DNA of 64,000 bases from Flavihumibacter fluvii (GTDB lineage Bacteria; Bacteroidota; Bacteroidia; Chitinophagales; Chitinophagaceae). How positions within the stretch are numbered: the stretch's first letter is position 1; each line of letters opens with the position of its first letter. Position numbers and translations under genes: made by a program. This document shows positions 27,192 through 36,257 of this stretch, one piece after another. The stretch is from assembly GCF_018595675.2 (NCBI RefSeq), contig NZ_CP092333.1:4736001-4800000 (forward strand), read 5' to 3'. The notes under the pieces are model-generated. The model searched no databases, had not been told where the DNA came from, and worked only from the letters and a program-made list of their open reading frames with translations.

Positions 27192-29984
27192 GTGCCTAAA
27201 AAGAATTTTGTCATTTTGATGATTTTATTGGTAGCTGGTTTCCAATCTTTCTCACAAGCTACCGCTACAATGAATGGAAAGGTAATCAACAGCCGGAATG
27301 AACCTGTTCCCGGCGCCACCATAATTATTGAAGGAACAACAAGAAAGGTGGCCGCAAACGTTGAAGGCAGGTTTTCATTTACCCTTGAAGCAGGAAGGAA
27401 ATATACACTGATCGTGAGTAGTGCCGGGTATAATACAAAGTCGCTGGAAGATGTTGAGGTTAAGGCAGGTGATGACAATAATGTAACTGTAGTACTTGAA
27501 ACAAAATCAGAATTAGGTGAGGTGGTGGTGCGTTCATCCGTAAGGAAAGAAACCACCAGTGCAATGATTAACCTGCAAAGAAACAATACAGCCGTTTCCA
27601 GTGGTATAGCCGCAGACCTTATCAGGAGAACACCAGACCGAACAACTGGTGAAGTACTGAAGCGTGTAAGTGGTGCCAGTATCCAGGATAATAAATTCGT
27701 GGTTGTAAGGGGACTTAGTGACCGTTACAATGCGGCATTCATCAATAATGCCCAATTGCCCTCTTCAGAACCCGACAGGAAAGCCTTCTCTTTTGATGTG
27801 ATCCCGGCAGATATGATTGATAATATCATTATCAATAAAACAGCCACACCTGAATTAACCGGAGAATTTGCCGGAGGTTTAATACAGGTACAAACAAAAG
27901 ATATTCCTACAAAAAACTTCATGTCCATTGGTTTCCAACTGGGTTATAATTCCAATTCAACATTTAAGAATTTCACCAGCAATGAAAGGACCAGTACGGA
28001 TTGGTTAGGTTTTGATGACGGCACCCGGAAATTTCCCGCTGGATTTCCAGCAACACCGCAGGAATACCGCTCCTTATCAACTAATCAGCAAATTGAAAAG
28101 TCACAGTTATTCCGGGATGATGTATACGCACAACAGTCGAAAAGTGCTTTACCGATAATGACCTATAACTTTTCGTATGGCTCAGCCCGGACATTAAAGA
28201 ACGATGCAAAACTGGGATTTATAGCATCAGTTGTATACAGGAACGCCATGATGAAATATTCTGTTGACCGCAAGTTCAGCCAATCAGATGGACTGCCGAT
28301 ATTCAGCCTCACAGATGAGCAGAATAAATACCAGACAAATATCGGAGCTCTGATCAATATCACTTATTCGCAGAAAAAGAATAAAATCTCCTTCAAGAGC
28401 ATCTATAACAGGTTTTACGAGGACAATTATTTTGTGCGTAATGGATTTAATACCAGCCGCAACCAGGATATCAATTTCCTGTCGTCCGTCCTGAACCAAC
28501 GTAACTTCTTTAGCAGTCAGTTGGAGGGCGATCATCAATTGGGCCTTGCAAATATGAAATTCCGGTGGAATACAGGTTATTCTCTGGTCACAAGAGATCA
28601 GCCCGACCTAAGAACACAACAATACACCAGGTCCGAAGGCAGTAATATTTCCATTATCGATCTTGATGACTCCAGGCGATTCTGGTCAGACCTTCAGGAT
28701 CATACGATGACTGCTGCCGGCGCTTTCACACTGCCATTCGAGCTATTCAGCCAGAAACAGAATTTTAAGTTTGGCGGCTCAACCATAGTCAGGTTCCGCG
28801 ATTTCCAATCACGCATCTTCCGATATAAAGAGGCATCTCAGGCTAACTTTGATGAAAATCTCAGTACGTTACCATATGACCAGGTATTTAATCGCAATAA
28901 TTTTAGCACCAACGGATTTGTTGCTGATGATTTTACCAGTAATTCCGATGAATATTTCGGGATATCTGCGATTAATTCCGGATTTGCCATGTTTGATAAT
29001 AAGCTCAATGAAAAAGTTCGCCTGGTTTGGGGTGTAAGGGTGGAGTTTTTTGAACAATACCTCACTTCAAAAGACGCAACGGCAAAGCGTTTAAATATCA
29101 ATACAGAAACCTGGGATGTATTACCTTCTGTAAACCTGACCTATTCAATAAATACAAAGAATAACCTGCGTTTTGCAGCATTTCAAACTGTCGCCAGGCC
29201 TGAGTTCAGGGAGATTGCACCTTTCCAGTTCTTTGATTACGAATCTAACTATGGTGTTTCAGGGAATCCAGACCTGAAGCGTACTAAAATACTAAATCTC
29301 GACCTGCGTTATGAGATTTATCCGGCCGCAGGTGAAGTATTTACAGTTGGTGCGTTTTATAAAAACTTTAAGGATCCTATTGAGTTTAGGCTTGATCCGG
29401 GGTCAAATGCAGATCGTCGCCTCTATTTTTATCAGAATGCATCTAATGCAAATACGTATGGAGCAGAAGTAGAAATCAGAAAAAACCTTGATTTCCTGAG
29501 CAAAGGGAATAAGTTGTTGAGCAATATGACAGCATTTGGAAACTTCACTTACTTATTTTCAGATGTTAGTTTTCCGGATGCATCCTCCTCTGGCCAATCT
29601 ATAAGTTCCAACCGACCAATTCAGGGTCAATCACCTTACCTGATCAATGCGGGCATTCAATATTCCTCTGACAAATTATTTAACATGACGTTGTTGTATA
29701 ATAAGATCGGCCCACGCCTGGCCCTTGTAGGTAATAGTGAATTCCCTGATATATATGAAAGGCCACGTAACCTGCTTGATTTCCAGGTGTCAAAACGCAT
29801 CTTAAAGAAACAAGGCCAGTTAAAACTTACATTCTCTGACATCCTCAATAACCCAATTTACCTGTATGAAGATGTAGGTGGCAGTAAAGAATTTACCAAT
29901 GGAGATCGTTTATTCAGTTCCTACCAGCCAGGTACCACAATTTCCATAGGATTTACCTATGATTTCAAGTTAAAAAATAATTAA
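27192..29984 (+). CDS. TonB-dependent receptor with CarboxypepD-reg-like N-domain
   Basis: 930 aa outer-membrane active transporter. It has a signal peptide (VILMILLVAGFQSFSQ), then a carboxypeptidase-regulatory-like beta-sandwich (GKVINSRNEPVPGATIIIEG), a plug domain (RRTPDRTTGEVLKRVSGASIQ; VVRGLSDRYNAAFINNAQLP) and a long beta-barrel ending SIGFTYDFKLKNN. The start is the GTG at 27192; an ATG at 27219 would lose the positive charges of the signal peptide. A Pho-box array drives it and a lipoprotein gene follows 42 bases later, so it probably imports a phosphorus compound. The pair is not a SusCD pair: the lipoprotein is a beta-helix, not SusD-like. Confidence 0.88.
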   Translation: MPKKNFVILMILLVAGFQSFSQATATMNGKVINSRNEPVPGATIIIEGTTRKVAANVEGRFSFTLEAGRKYTLIVSSAGYNTKSLEDVEVKAGDDNNVTVVLETKSELGEVVVRSSVRKETTSAMINLQRNNTAVSSGIAADLIRRTPDRTTGEVLKRVSGASIQDNKFVVVRGLSDRYNAAFINNAQLPSSEPDRKAFSFDVIPADMIDNIIINKTATPELTGEFAGGLIQVQTKDIPTKNFMSIGFQLGYNSNSTFKNFTSNERTSTDWLGFDDGTRKFPAGFPATPQEYRSLSTNQQIEKSQLFRDDVYAQQSKSALPIMTYNFSYGSARTLKNDAKLGFIASVVYRNAMMKYSVDRKFSQSDGLPIFSLTDEQNKYQTNIGALINITYSQKKNKISFKSIYNRFYEDNYFVRNGFNTSRNQDINFLSSVLNQRNFFSSQLEGDHQLGLANMKFRWNTGYSLVTRDQPDLRTQQYTRSEGSNISIIDLDDSRRFWSDLQDHTMTAAGAFTLPFELFSQKQNFKFGGSTIVRFRDFQSRIFRYKEASQANFDENLSTLPYDQVFNRNNFSTNGFVADDFTSNSDEYFGISAINSGFAMFDNKLNEKVRLVWGVRVEFFEQYLTSKDATAKRLNINTETWDVLPSVNLTYSINTKNNLRFAAFQTVARPEFREIAPFQFFDYESNYGVSGNPDLKRTKILNLDLRYEIYPAAGEVFTVGAFYKNFKDPIEFRLDPGSNADRRLYFYQNASNANTYGAEVEIRKNLDFLSKGNKLLSNMTAFGNFTYLFSDVSFPDASSSGQSISSNRPIQGQSPYLINAGIQYSSDKLFNMTLLYNKIGPRLALVGNSEFPDIYERPRNLLDFQVSKRILKKQGQLKLTFSDILNNPIYLYEDVGGSKEFTNGDRLFSSYQPGTTISIGFTYDFKLKNN

Positions 29985-30026
29985 CCCTATCCCAAACAAA
30001 TACACTAAATATTTAAACATAATAAG

Positions 30027-31379
30027 ATGAAGTTGGTAAAACAAATCGCAGTAGTGGTTATCAGTGCATTCGCCATCACTTCCTGCATAAAAGTTGAAGT
30101 GGGTGATGAGATCATTAATAATGGCGGCACAACAGATTCAACCTCTAAAGTGTTGAACGGTACAATTGATCAAAGCAGAACACTCACGAAAGGCACCTGG
30201 ATATTAAAAGGCTATGTTTATGTGAATAATGGTGCTGTGCTGACAATTGAACCCGGGACAATTATAAAAAGTGATGTGGCTGAAAAGGGGGCATTAATCA
30301 TAGAAAGAGGGTCTAAACTTATTGCAGATGGTCGTTCAAGCGAACCAATTGTGTTTACATCCGGAAAACCTTCAGGCGAACGCGCTCCTGGTGATTGGGG
30401 TGGTATTATATTGTTAGGAAATGCTCCTACAAACCGGCCAACATCACCGGCGCCAATTATTGAAGGCGGAATAAACCGGCCGTATGGCGGGAAAACGGCT
30501 AATGATAACAGTGGCATCCTTCGCTATGTCAGAATCGAGTTTTCAGGAATTGCAGCTGAACCAGGATCTGAAATTAACGGACTAACACTTGGCGGAGTTG
30601 GCTCAGGAACAATTATTGAAAATGTGCAGGTATCATTTGGCGGTGATGATGCCTACGAATTTTTTGGTGGAACAGTAAATTGTAAAAACCTGATTGCTTT
30701 GGGAACAATGGACGATGATTTTGATTTTGACTTTGGATATACCGGAAAAATCCAATATGCAGTATCACTGCGTGATAAACCTGCTGACACCGATCAGGCT
30801 AATGGTATTGAATGTGATAATGATGGTACAGCCAGCCTTACAGAACCTTTTACACGTCCGGAATTATCAAACTTTACACTTATAGGACCCTACGATACAA
30901 CGGGTTCAAGTTCCAACCATGGATTTAGTAACCGTTGGAGAAGGGCTACCCGCTTTTCTTTGGTGAATTCATTGTTGATGGGCCACAGAAAAGCCGGATT
31001 TTCCATGGAAAGTGCTGCAACTGCCCAGGCATATAAGGATGGCTTGTCGATATTCAAGAATAATATTGTAGCAGTGTATGCAAAACCTTACAATGTAGCT
31101 GCTGAGGCTGAAACGATTTTTACAGCAGCCCAGGTGCAGGCAAAAGCAGAATCAGAAGGCAACCGCACATTAGCTGCCCGTGAAGATGTTCAGCTGACAG
31201 ATCCGTTTAATTTCACGTCACCAAATTTCCTTCCTTTACCGGGTTCCCCGGCTTTAACCGGCGCAAGCTTTACGGGTCTTGATCCTTTCTTTACGCCAAC
31301 CACCTTTATTGGAGCATTTGGTACCAGCAACTGGGCGCAGGGTTGGGCCAGCTTTAATCCAAAAACAAATGCCTACTAG
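30027..31379 (+). CDS. surface lipoprotein with right-handed beta-helix
   Basis: 450 aa. A lipobox FAITSC puts the lipidated Cys at residue 20. After a Thr/Ser linker, repeated short strands suggest a pectate-lyase-like beta-helix: GAVLTIEPGTIIKSDVA, GALIIERGSKLIADG, GDWGGIILLGNAP, SGILRYVRIEFSG, GTIIENVQVSFGG. The phrase DDFDFDFGYTG is acidic and may bind metal. Bacteroidota genomes often carry this family next to a TonB receptor. Being co-transcribed with a Pho-box-driven receptor suggests it captures or processes a phosphorus-containing substrate; this is inference. Confidence 0.75.
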   Translation: MKLVKQIAVVVISAFAITSCIKVEVGDEIINNGGTTDSTSKVLNGTIDQSRTLTKGTWILKGYVYVNNGAVLTIEPGTIIKSDVAEKGALIIERGSKLIADGRSSEPIVFTSGKPSGERAPGDWGGIILLGNAPTNRPTSPAPIIEGGINRPYGGKTANDNSGILRYVRIEFSGIAAEPGSEINGLTLGGVGSGTIIENVQVSFGGDDAYEFFGGTVNCKNLIALGTMDDDFDFDFGYTGKIQYAVSLRDKPADTDQANGIECDNDGTASLTEPFTRPELSNFTLIGPYDTTGSSSNHGFSNRWRRATRFSLVNSLLMGHRKAGFSMESAATAQAYKDGLSIFKNNIVAVYAKPYNVAAEAETIFTAAQVQAKAESEGNRTLAAREDVQLTDPFNFTSPNFLPLPGSPALTGASFTGLDPFFTPTTFIGAFGTSNWAQGWASFNPKTNAY

Positions 31380-31399
31380 GCGTATTAAGAATATATTTC

Positions 31400-31433
31400 A
31401 AATCCGTTTCCTTAAATGAAACGGATTTTTTTT
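31400..31433 (+). terminator. terminator of the receptor/lipoprotein operon
   Basis: Perfect 11-bp stem AAATCCGTTTC / GAAACGGATTT with a 7-base loop and a run of T, 20 bases after the lipoprotein stop. Confidence 0.9.
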
Positions 31434-31441
31434 CACATTTC

Positions 31442-31487
31442 GGTAATCAATCCGAAACAACTACTTAACATGCCACATAGATCTTTG
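31442..31487 (+). promoter_or_regulatory. Pho-box array and -7-like box of a short transcript
   Basis: 11-mers GGTAATCAATC, CGAAACAACTA and CTTAACATGCC (31442-31474). Five bases later comes GATCTTTG (31480-31487), one mismatch from TAnnTTTG. The spacing is identical to that at 27091 and 55218. Confidence 0.6.
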
Positions 31488-31492
31488 TAAAA

Positions 31493-31575
31493 GTTTACGT
31501 CAGTTGTTTGTGTAATTAACGTAGTATTTTCTCATGCAGTACAAGCCAGTGTATCTCTATACATTGGCTTTTTTT
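31493..31575 (+). ncRNA. candidate Pho-controlled small RNA (about 80 nt)
   Basis: The predicted start lies 5-7 bases after the -7-like box. The predicted end is a strong intrinsic terminator at 31543-31575. No annotated gene sits between promoter and terminator. The start of a small reading frame (31534) overlaps the terminator stem, so a coding alternative exists. Both ends are predicted from sequence alone. Confidence 0.4.
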
Positions 31576-31662
31576 GTCTTTATATCGGGATTAATTATAC
31601 GCCTGGTAATCTTCAGGCAACTCGGAACAACGCAGTGGTCAGTTGCCTTGTATATGGCTTAG
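31534..31662 (+). CDS. possible 42-aa membrane peptide (alternative to the sRNA)
   Basis: ATG at 31534 opens 42 codons beginning MQYKPVYLYTLAFFVFISG, a good single TM helix followed by Arg-rich IIRLVIFRQ. Stop TAG at 31660. A one-base shift near 31647 would continue in another hydrophobic frame to 31757, so this could also be a frameshifted remnant of a two-TM protein. The terminator hairpin at 31543 lies inside codons 4-13, which argues against full-length transcription. Low confidence. Confidence 0.25.
   Translation: MQYKPVYLYTLAFFVFISGLIIRLVIFRQLGTTQWSVALYMA
31543..31575 (+). terminator. strong terminator within the 31.5 kb leader
   Basis: 12-bp stem AAGCCAGTGTAT / ATACATTGGCTT (one G-U pair), 4-base loop CTCT, then seven T. 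It is not directly downstream of any annotated gene. Confidence 0.85.
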
Positions 31663-32067
31663 TTGCTTTCAGTTTGTATGCCTTTCTGTTTTTATTCCGG
31701 AAACCCTTCAGTGCTTGCTTTTTTTTAAGAGTTTGCCATAGTCGGGCTTCACTATAGAACCATACCTGGCAGCTTATAAGTGCTGAATAAATAGCGAATA
31801 AATTCTGAAGTATTAAATTCATTGCTGAAATGAAAAGGATAAGCCATGGAAGGCCGTCGAATGACCGGCCAGATCAGCGTAGCACCCGAAGTTTTATTAA
31901 TGGTTCCAGGGTGACAAAGTCTTTCGAGGCATTTGTTATAGGTTACTGGTTGAGACCGCAATACTGGATGTCTTTCATAAAAAGTGCTTTATGGCTCAGC
32001 AAGAATGTTCTCCAGATAAACATTTCCAGGTTGAACATTAAACTTCTCCTGTCAATACTGGTGGTAT
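31663..32067. other. about 400 bases with no recognisable gene
   Basis: Short frames exist on both strands, for example 31830-32069 on the plus strand and 31752-31961 on the minus strand, but they lack family signal, ribosome-binding context or coherent composition. Probably decayed coding sequence or leader/trailer space between the lipoprotein operon and phoR. Confidence 0.5.
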
Positions 32068-32103
32068 AAAAAGCCAGCCATACAAAGTTGTATCCCTCTG
32101 GGC
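32068..32103 (-). terminator. probable terminator of phoB-phoR
   Basis: On the minus strand a two-part stem: CCAG/CTGG outside, ATACAA/TTGTAT inside with a 2-base loop. It is followed by CTTTTTA, 18 bases after the phoR stop. Confidence 0.55.
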
Positions 32104-32121
32104 ATTTAGCAGGAAATAATT

Positions 32122-33171
32122 TTACTCCTTACTAGACGCCAGGGTAAAACCAATAGTGGTACCTACATCTGGCTTACTTCGAACGTGCATGGATTCACCA
32201 TGTGCTTCGATGATATGTTTGCAGATGGCGAGTCCGAGTCCGGTACCGCCCTTATCGCGGCTTCTTGCTTTATCAGTACGGTAAAACCTTTCAAAAATCC
32301 TGGGCAGGTGTTCTTCATCAATACCAATTCCATCGTCACTGATTTCAATCAATACTTTAAATTCATCTGTATTATAGATACTAGCTACAATAGTGCCACC
32401 AGGTTTCCCATATTTTGACCCATTTTCAATGATGTTGATCAATACCTGGCGGATCTTTTCCTTGTCAGCAAAAACATAAACGGGCGATTCACAACCCTTT
32501 TTTATGGAAGCCACAATCTGTTTCTGGTTCAGCTTCAATGAAAGCGATTCAATCACTTCCCTGACCAGGTCCTGGATCACAAAATACTGCCGGTAGAGGA
32601 CCTGCTCGCCGGTTTCAAGCCGCGATATTTCATCAAGGTCATTCATCAGGTTTACGAGCCGGTCTATATTACGGCTGGTATTTTCCAGGAATTTTTTACG
32701 GACATCCGGATTGTCCATGGCACCGCTTAATAAAGTATCCACATAACCCTGAATAGCGAAAATAGGGGTCTTGAATTCATGGGCCAGGTTTTGCAAGAAT
32801 TCCTTCCGGTATTCTTCGTTTTTGCGCAATACTTCAATTTCACCCTGACGCTGCTCGGCCCATTTTTCTACATCTTCCTTGACCTCGTCGATACTTTTTT
32901 GCGGAATAATGTATTTATTATAAAATTCCTCCCTTTTTGATGCTTTGGTCTGGTAAATAAATTTATAAATGAGTTTGATCCTTCTGTAAATAAATTGCTG
33001 CAAAAAATAAAAGATCAGCAAATAGGCTACCAGCAATAAAACAAGGAAGGAAGAAATTGCAATGACCCATGACTTTACCAGGATCAGGTTAGCTAACCCA
33101 ACCAGCGATGATATGGCGATTGCGAGTACTAAAGATACCTGGCTAGGTGAAAGGTTTTTAAAGTTAAACAT
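32122..33171 (-). CDS. phoR: PhoR-like sensor histidine kinase
   Basis: 349 aa from the ATG at 33171 (MFNFKNLSPSQ). A GTG at 33231 would overlap the regulator gene and is less likely. Two adjacent TM helices (about 10-28 and 33-55) leave almost no periplasmic domain, as in PhoR. Then comes a cytoplasmic linker, HisKA with the H-box NLAHEFKTPIFAIQGYVD (about 150), and HATPase with N-box IIENGSKYGKPGG, G1 DDGIGIDEEHLPRIFERFYR and G2 GGTGLGLAICKHIIEAHG. Partner of the upstream response regulator, 34 bases away. Confidence 0.88.
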   Translation of the reverse strand: MFNFKNLSPSQVSLVLAIAISSLVGLANLILVKSWVIAISSFLVLLLVAYLLIFYFLQQFIYRRIKLIYKFIYQTKASKREEFYNKYIIPQKSIDEVKEDVEKWAEQRQGEIEVLRKNEEYRKEFLQNLAHEFKTPIFAIQGYVDTLLSGAMDNPDVRKKFLENTSRNIDRLVNLMNDLDEISRLETGEQVLYRQYFVIQDLVREVIESLSLKLNQKQIVASIKKGCESPVYVFADKEKIRQVLINIIENGSKYGKPGGTIVASIYNTDEFKVLIEISDDGIGIDEEHLPRIFERFYRTDKARSRDKGGTGLGLAICKHIIEAHGESMHVRSKPDVGTTIGFTLASSKE

Positions 33172-33205
33172 GGTTATGCTAATATAACCGAAACGGGTCA
33201 ATCGG

Positions 33206-33892
33206 TCAGAGGTCGAATTTATAGCCGACACCTTTTACTGTAGTAATACAATCCAGGCCGAGTTTCTGCCTGATTTTCCGGATATGCACATCAATTGTCC
33301 GGTCACCAACTATAACATCATTTCCCCATACCTGGTTCAGAATTTCATTCCGAAGGAAAACTCGTCCTGGCCTTGAAGCCAGCAGGTATAATAATTCAAA
33401 TTCCTTTTTAGCCAAAATTCGTTCTTCGTCATCAATGGTAACAATAAATTTCACGGGGTCGATCACCATATTGTCTATTAGTAAAATGCCGTCAGAAGCG
33501 TTTTCCTTTTTCTTGATACGGCGAAACAGGGCATTTACCCGGCTTAGTAATAATTTTGGACTAATTGGCTTGTTGACATAATCATCAGCGCCTGTATCTA
33601 ATCCTTTCAACTGGGAAGATTCATCACTAAGTGCTGTCAGGAATATGATCAGTGTATCTTTAAATTGTGGTTGGGTGCGTAAAATCTCGCAAACTTCCAC
33701 TCCGGTCTTTTTCGGCATCATGATGTCGAGAATGATCAGGTCGGGTTTCACCTGTTTGGCCCGCATAAGGGCTTCATCACCATCCCGGGCTGTATAGACC
33801 TCGTAGCCTTCCCCTTGAAGATTGTATTGGATAATCTCCAGTATATCTGGCTCATCGTCTGCAATTAGGATCTTTTTGCCTTTTGTATCCAT
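33206..33892 (-). CDS. phoB: PhoB-like winged-helix response regulator
   Basis: 228 aa from the ATG at 33892. Receiver domain residues 1-120: acidic pocket ADDEPDI, phospho-acceptor Asp in LIILDIMMPKKTG (about 55), Thr in FLTALSD and Lys in DDYVNKPIS. The C-terminal OmpR/PhoB winged helix has LAKKEFELLYLLASRPGRVF, the recognition helix VGDRTIDVHIRKIRQKLG and the wing KGVGYKF. Its own promoter carries Pho-box units on the minus strand, so autoregulation is likely. Naming as phoB rests on the domain set plus the phosphate-gene context. Confidence 0.88.
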   Translation of the reverse strand: MDTKGKKILIADDEPDILEIIQYNLQGEGYEVYTARDGDEALMRAKQVKPDLIILDIMMPKKTGVEVCEILRTQPQFKDTLIIFLTALSDESSQLKGLDTGADDYVNKPISPKLLLSRVNALFRRIKKKENASDGILLIDNMVIDPVKFIVTIDDEERILAKKEFELLYLLASRPGRVFLRNEILNQVWGNDVIVGDRTIDVHIRKIRQKLGLDCITTVKGVGYKFDL

Positions 33893-33908
33893 TAACAATT
33901 TCTTTATA

Positions 33909-33993
33909 CAAAGTTAACCACCCGATCTAACCCATCAATTTTCAACCGATTATGAAATTGTTAAGGGTCTACATACGTTATCACAATGTTATG
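33909..33993 (-). promoter_or_regulatory. Pho-box units and -7 box of phoB
   Basis: Minus strand: CATAACATTGT, GATAACGTATG (33993-33972), then after 6 bases CTTAACAATTT, CATAATCGGTT (33965-33944). The -7 box is TAACTTTG at 33916-33909. The inner pair starts 49 and 38 bases upstream of the -7 box, the same phase as in the 27091 and 55218 arrays. Confidence 0.65.
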
Positions 33994-34037
33994 ACGTTCT
34001 TTCTATTCTGTGTACTTTTATTGTAAGGCGCATATCT

Positions 34038-36239
34038 ATGAATAAACTATTTCCTTTTGTCGTTTTGGTGCTTTTAGCCCAATTCCTGAATGCACAAACT
34101 GCTGCCCCGATGTATTCCATTGACCGCGGCAGGTTGATTTTCCACGAAAATATTGACAAGGAACAGAAAAAACTCTATACCCAGCCTGGTTCCTATATCA
34201 AGGGTTACATTCCCATTACCAAGGACGAAGCTTTTAACGGACAGGTGAAATATGCTGTCCTGGAACAGGTAGATGAACTACAGCAAAACATTGAACTGGA
34301 CAGCGCCCTGAAGGATAATGAAAAAAAGAAGTACCTGAAAGGTTTGGAGATCATGGTGCGTCAAATTGGCCAGGGCACCAGGTCCCGTACTTTTTCCGCA
34401 GGATTGGCACCGGAAATGGTGAAAAGTTTTGAGAAATCGGTTGAGCTCGATCGCCAGAATAAAGGGATTGATGTGGTTGTTGCTGCCCAGCACTATTGGG
34501 TGGGCAAGACCCTGGTTGACTGTTTCACTTATCCTGAAAATATAGGGGTTCCAGCCAGTAAGGAGATATTGACACTTAAATACCTGAAACTCTATCCGGA
34601 AAAGACCATGCCTTTCCTGAAGACAAATATTTCTTATCCGAAGCGGGATAGCCTGATTGCTGCCGAAGCGCGCAGGGAACCCAGGAAAGTGTATGATTAT
34701 GCGGCGGCCAATGATGCCCTCGCCCGCTATATTCGCAACCACCCCGATTCAGTGGTGAAAGTTATTGCTGAAATGGCATCCAGCCGGAGCGGACAATTAT
34801 ATTTCCCTTTTATTGACGATATATACAGGGGTAAAATGACTTTTGAATCGATTGATAAGGTTAAGGATAATAACCTTGAATATTACCGCCTGATGGTGAA
34901 AACAAGAATGCAACATACGTCAAGGATGTTGCAGAAAGATACCCCCATGGAGCGTAAAGCACTGGTAGAGCGCATGGAAAACAAAGCCCGCCAGTTTTAT
35001 ATCAGCCAGATCAACGGATTGCATAATTCCCCCGATCCGGTAAGGTTTAAAGTGCTGGACCCTTTGGCACCGCATGAACTGTACTATCTCTGTGTCCTGG
35101 GCGAAGATGAAATTTATACATCTAGTTACCGTGGTGTATTCAAGCGGATCATACAGAAACTAAAGGGAACCCCTACAGATAGTTTATTCATGACCATGAA
35201 CTTCGACTATTTCCGGAAGTTTATCAAGATGGCGGCTGCCTATAATGAATTGGATACTTTGCTGAAGCTGATGCCCGATTCAAATGCCACAGTGCTGATG
35301 AAATCATTCATGTTTGGCCTTGAAAAAACCACCACTTTAAACACCGTGGAAGATGCTGTTGACGTAGCGGATGCCTATAGCAGTATTTTTGAAAAGAATA
35401 AAGCATTGGCCGGAAGGATGATGGAAGAAGCCCGCTGGAACTATGAACGTTGCCAGAAGAATGGCGATCCAAATGGCCAGAAAGTATATTTTATCGAAAA
35501 ATCACTGTTTGAATCTGCTGATTCCACCAATAAAACGGATATCTCCAGGTTACTGGGTATCCCGCCTGTGTACCAGGTTCCTTATGATCGCCTGATTGAC
35601 TCTGCCGGAAGAATTATCCAGCAGGTGTTATTCTATGGTGATGAAGACAAAGACGGCCAGAATTCCTACAGTAATTTCATGACCCTTTTCAAGAGCAAGG
35701 CAGACTGGGCGATCACCGATAATCCCGATTTTGTAACGATCAAGTCTACTAAAGGCAAGCCGGTGTGGATATTCGCGAACAAACCCTTGTATGGTGAGGA
35801 TGATCCCGATACAAAAGCCCAGGCCAAACTGAAAGAGTATTTGGATAAAAACGGCCTGGAGCCAACGATCTATATCCACCGCGGGCACAGTTATCATGTG
35901 AAGTCTTCGCTCGAGCAAATCACACCTTCCGCAAGAATCGTGATCCTGGGTTCCTGTGGCGGCTATAATAACCTCAATGAAGTACTAAGTATAAGTGCAG
36001 ATGCCCATATCATTTCATCCAAACAAATTGGTACACGTACGGTCAATGAGCCTATCTTAAATTCCATCAATACCAGTTTGCGGAGCGGCAAGGACATTGA
36101 TTGGATCCCCATGTGGGGAGAATTGAGCAAACAATTTACCGGGGAAAGCAAGGAACGTTTCGATGATTATATACCACCGTACAAGAATTTGGGGGCAATT
36201 TTCATCAAGGCTTATCGGGGAGTAGAGCAAGAACAATAA
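34038..36239 (+). CDS. large secreted protein with caspase-like C-terminal motifs
   Basis: 733 aa with a signal peptide ending FLNAQ. Residues about 25-560 are mostly helical and not assigned to a family. The last 170 residues contain hydrophobic strand then His-Gly (PTIYIHRGHSYH, about 615) and, some 25 residues on, hydrophobic strand then Cys (ARIVILGSCGGYNN, about 640). This order and spacing resemble the His/Cys dyad of clan CD peptidases (caspase, gingipain, CHAT). Catalytic activity is inferred, not shown. Divergent from phoB, with TACTTTTA at 34013-34020 as a possible -7 box. The ABC exporter follows 18 bases later. Confidence 0.6.
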   Translation: MNKLFPFVVLVLLAQFLNAQTAAPMYSIDRGRLIFHENIDKEQKKLYTQPGSYIKGYIPITKDEAFNGQVKYAVLEQVDELQQNIELDSALKDNEKKKYLKGLEIMVRQIGQGTRSRTFSAGLAPEMVKSFEKSVELDRQNKGIDVVVAAQHYWVGKTLVDCFTYPENIGVPASKEILTLKYLKLYPEKTMPFLKTNISYPKRDSLIAAEARREPRKVYDYAAANDALARYIRNHPDSVVKVIAEMASSRSGQLYFPFIDDIYRGKMTFESIDKVKDNNLEYYRLMVKTRMQHTSRMLQKDTPMERKALVERMENKARQFYISQINGLHNSPDPVRFKVLDPLAPHELYYLCVLGEDEIYTSSYRGVFKRIIQKLKGTPTDSLFMTMNFDYFRKFIKMAAAYNELDTLLKLMPDSNATVLMKSFMFGLEKTTTLNTVEDAVDVADAYSSIFEKNKALAGRMMEEARWNYERCQKNGDPNGQKVYFIEKSLFESADSTNKTDISRLLGIPPVYQVPYDRLIDSAGRIIQQVLFYGDEDKDGQNSYSNFMTLFKSKADWAITDNPDFVTIKSTKGKPVWIFANKPLYGEDDPDTKAQAKLKEYLDKNGLEPTIYIHRGHSYHVKSSLEQITPSARIVILGSCGGYNNLNEVLSISADAHIISSKQIGTRTVNEPILNSINTSLRSGKDIDWIPMWGELSKQFTGESKERFDDYIPPYKNLGAIFIKAYRGVEQEQ

Positions 36240-36245
36240 GGCCCC

Positions 36246-36253
36246 TATCTTTG
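36246..36253 (+). promoter_or_regulatory. -7 box TATCTTTG directly before the ABC exporter ATG
   Basis: Perfect TAnnTTTG ending 4 bases before the ATG at 36258. If used, the transcript would be leaderless or nearly so. Confidence 0.5.
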
Positions 36254-36257
36254 TGGG

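Noticed and set aside
31830-32069. 79-codon plus-strand frame between lipoprotein and phoR
   Set aside because: No ribosome-binding context and incoherent composition; it overlaps the predicted phoB-phoR terminator region.
34008-34037. Pho box for the caspase-like gene
   Set aside because: CTTAACA-type units lie nearby but on the minus strand, phased to the phoB box; none is in phase with TACTTTTA at 34013 on the plus strand.
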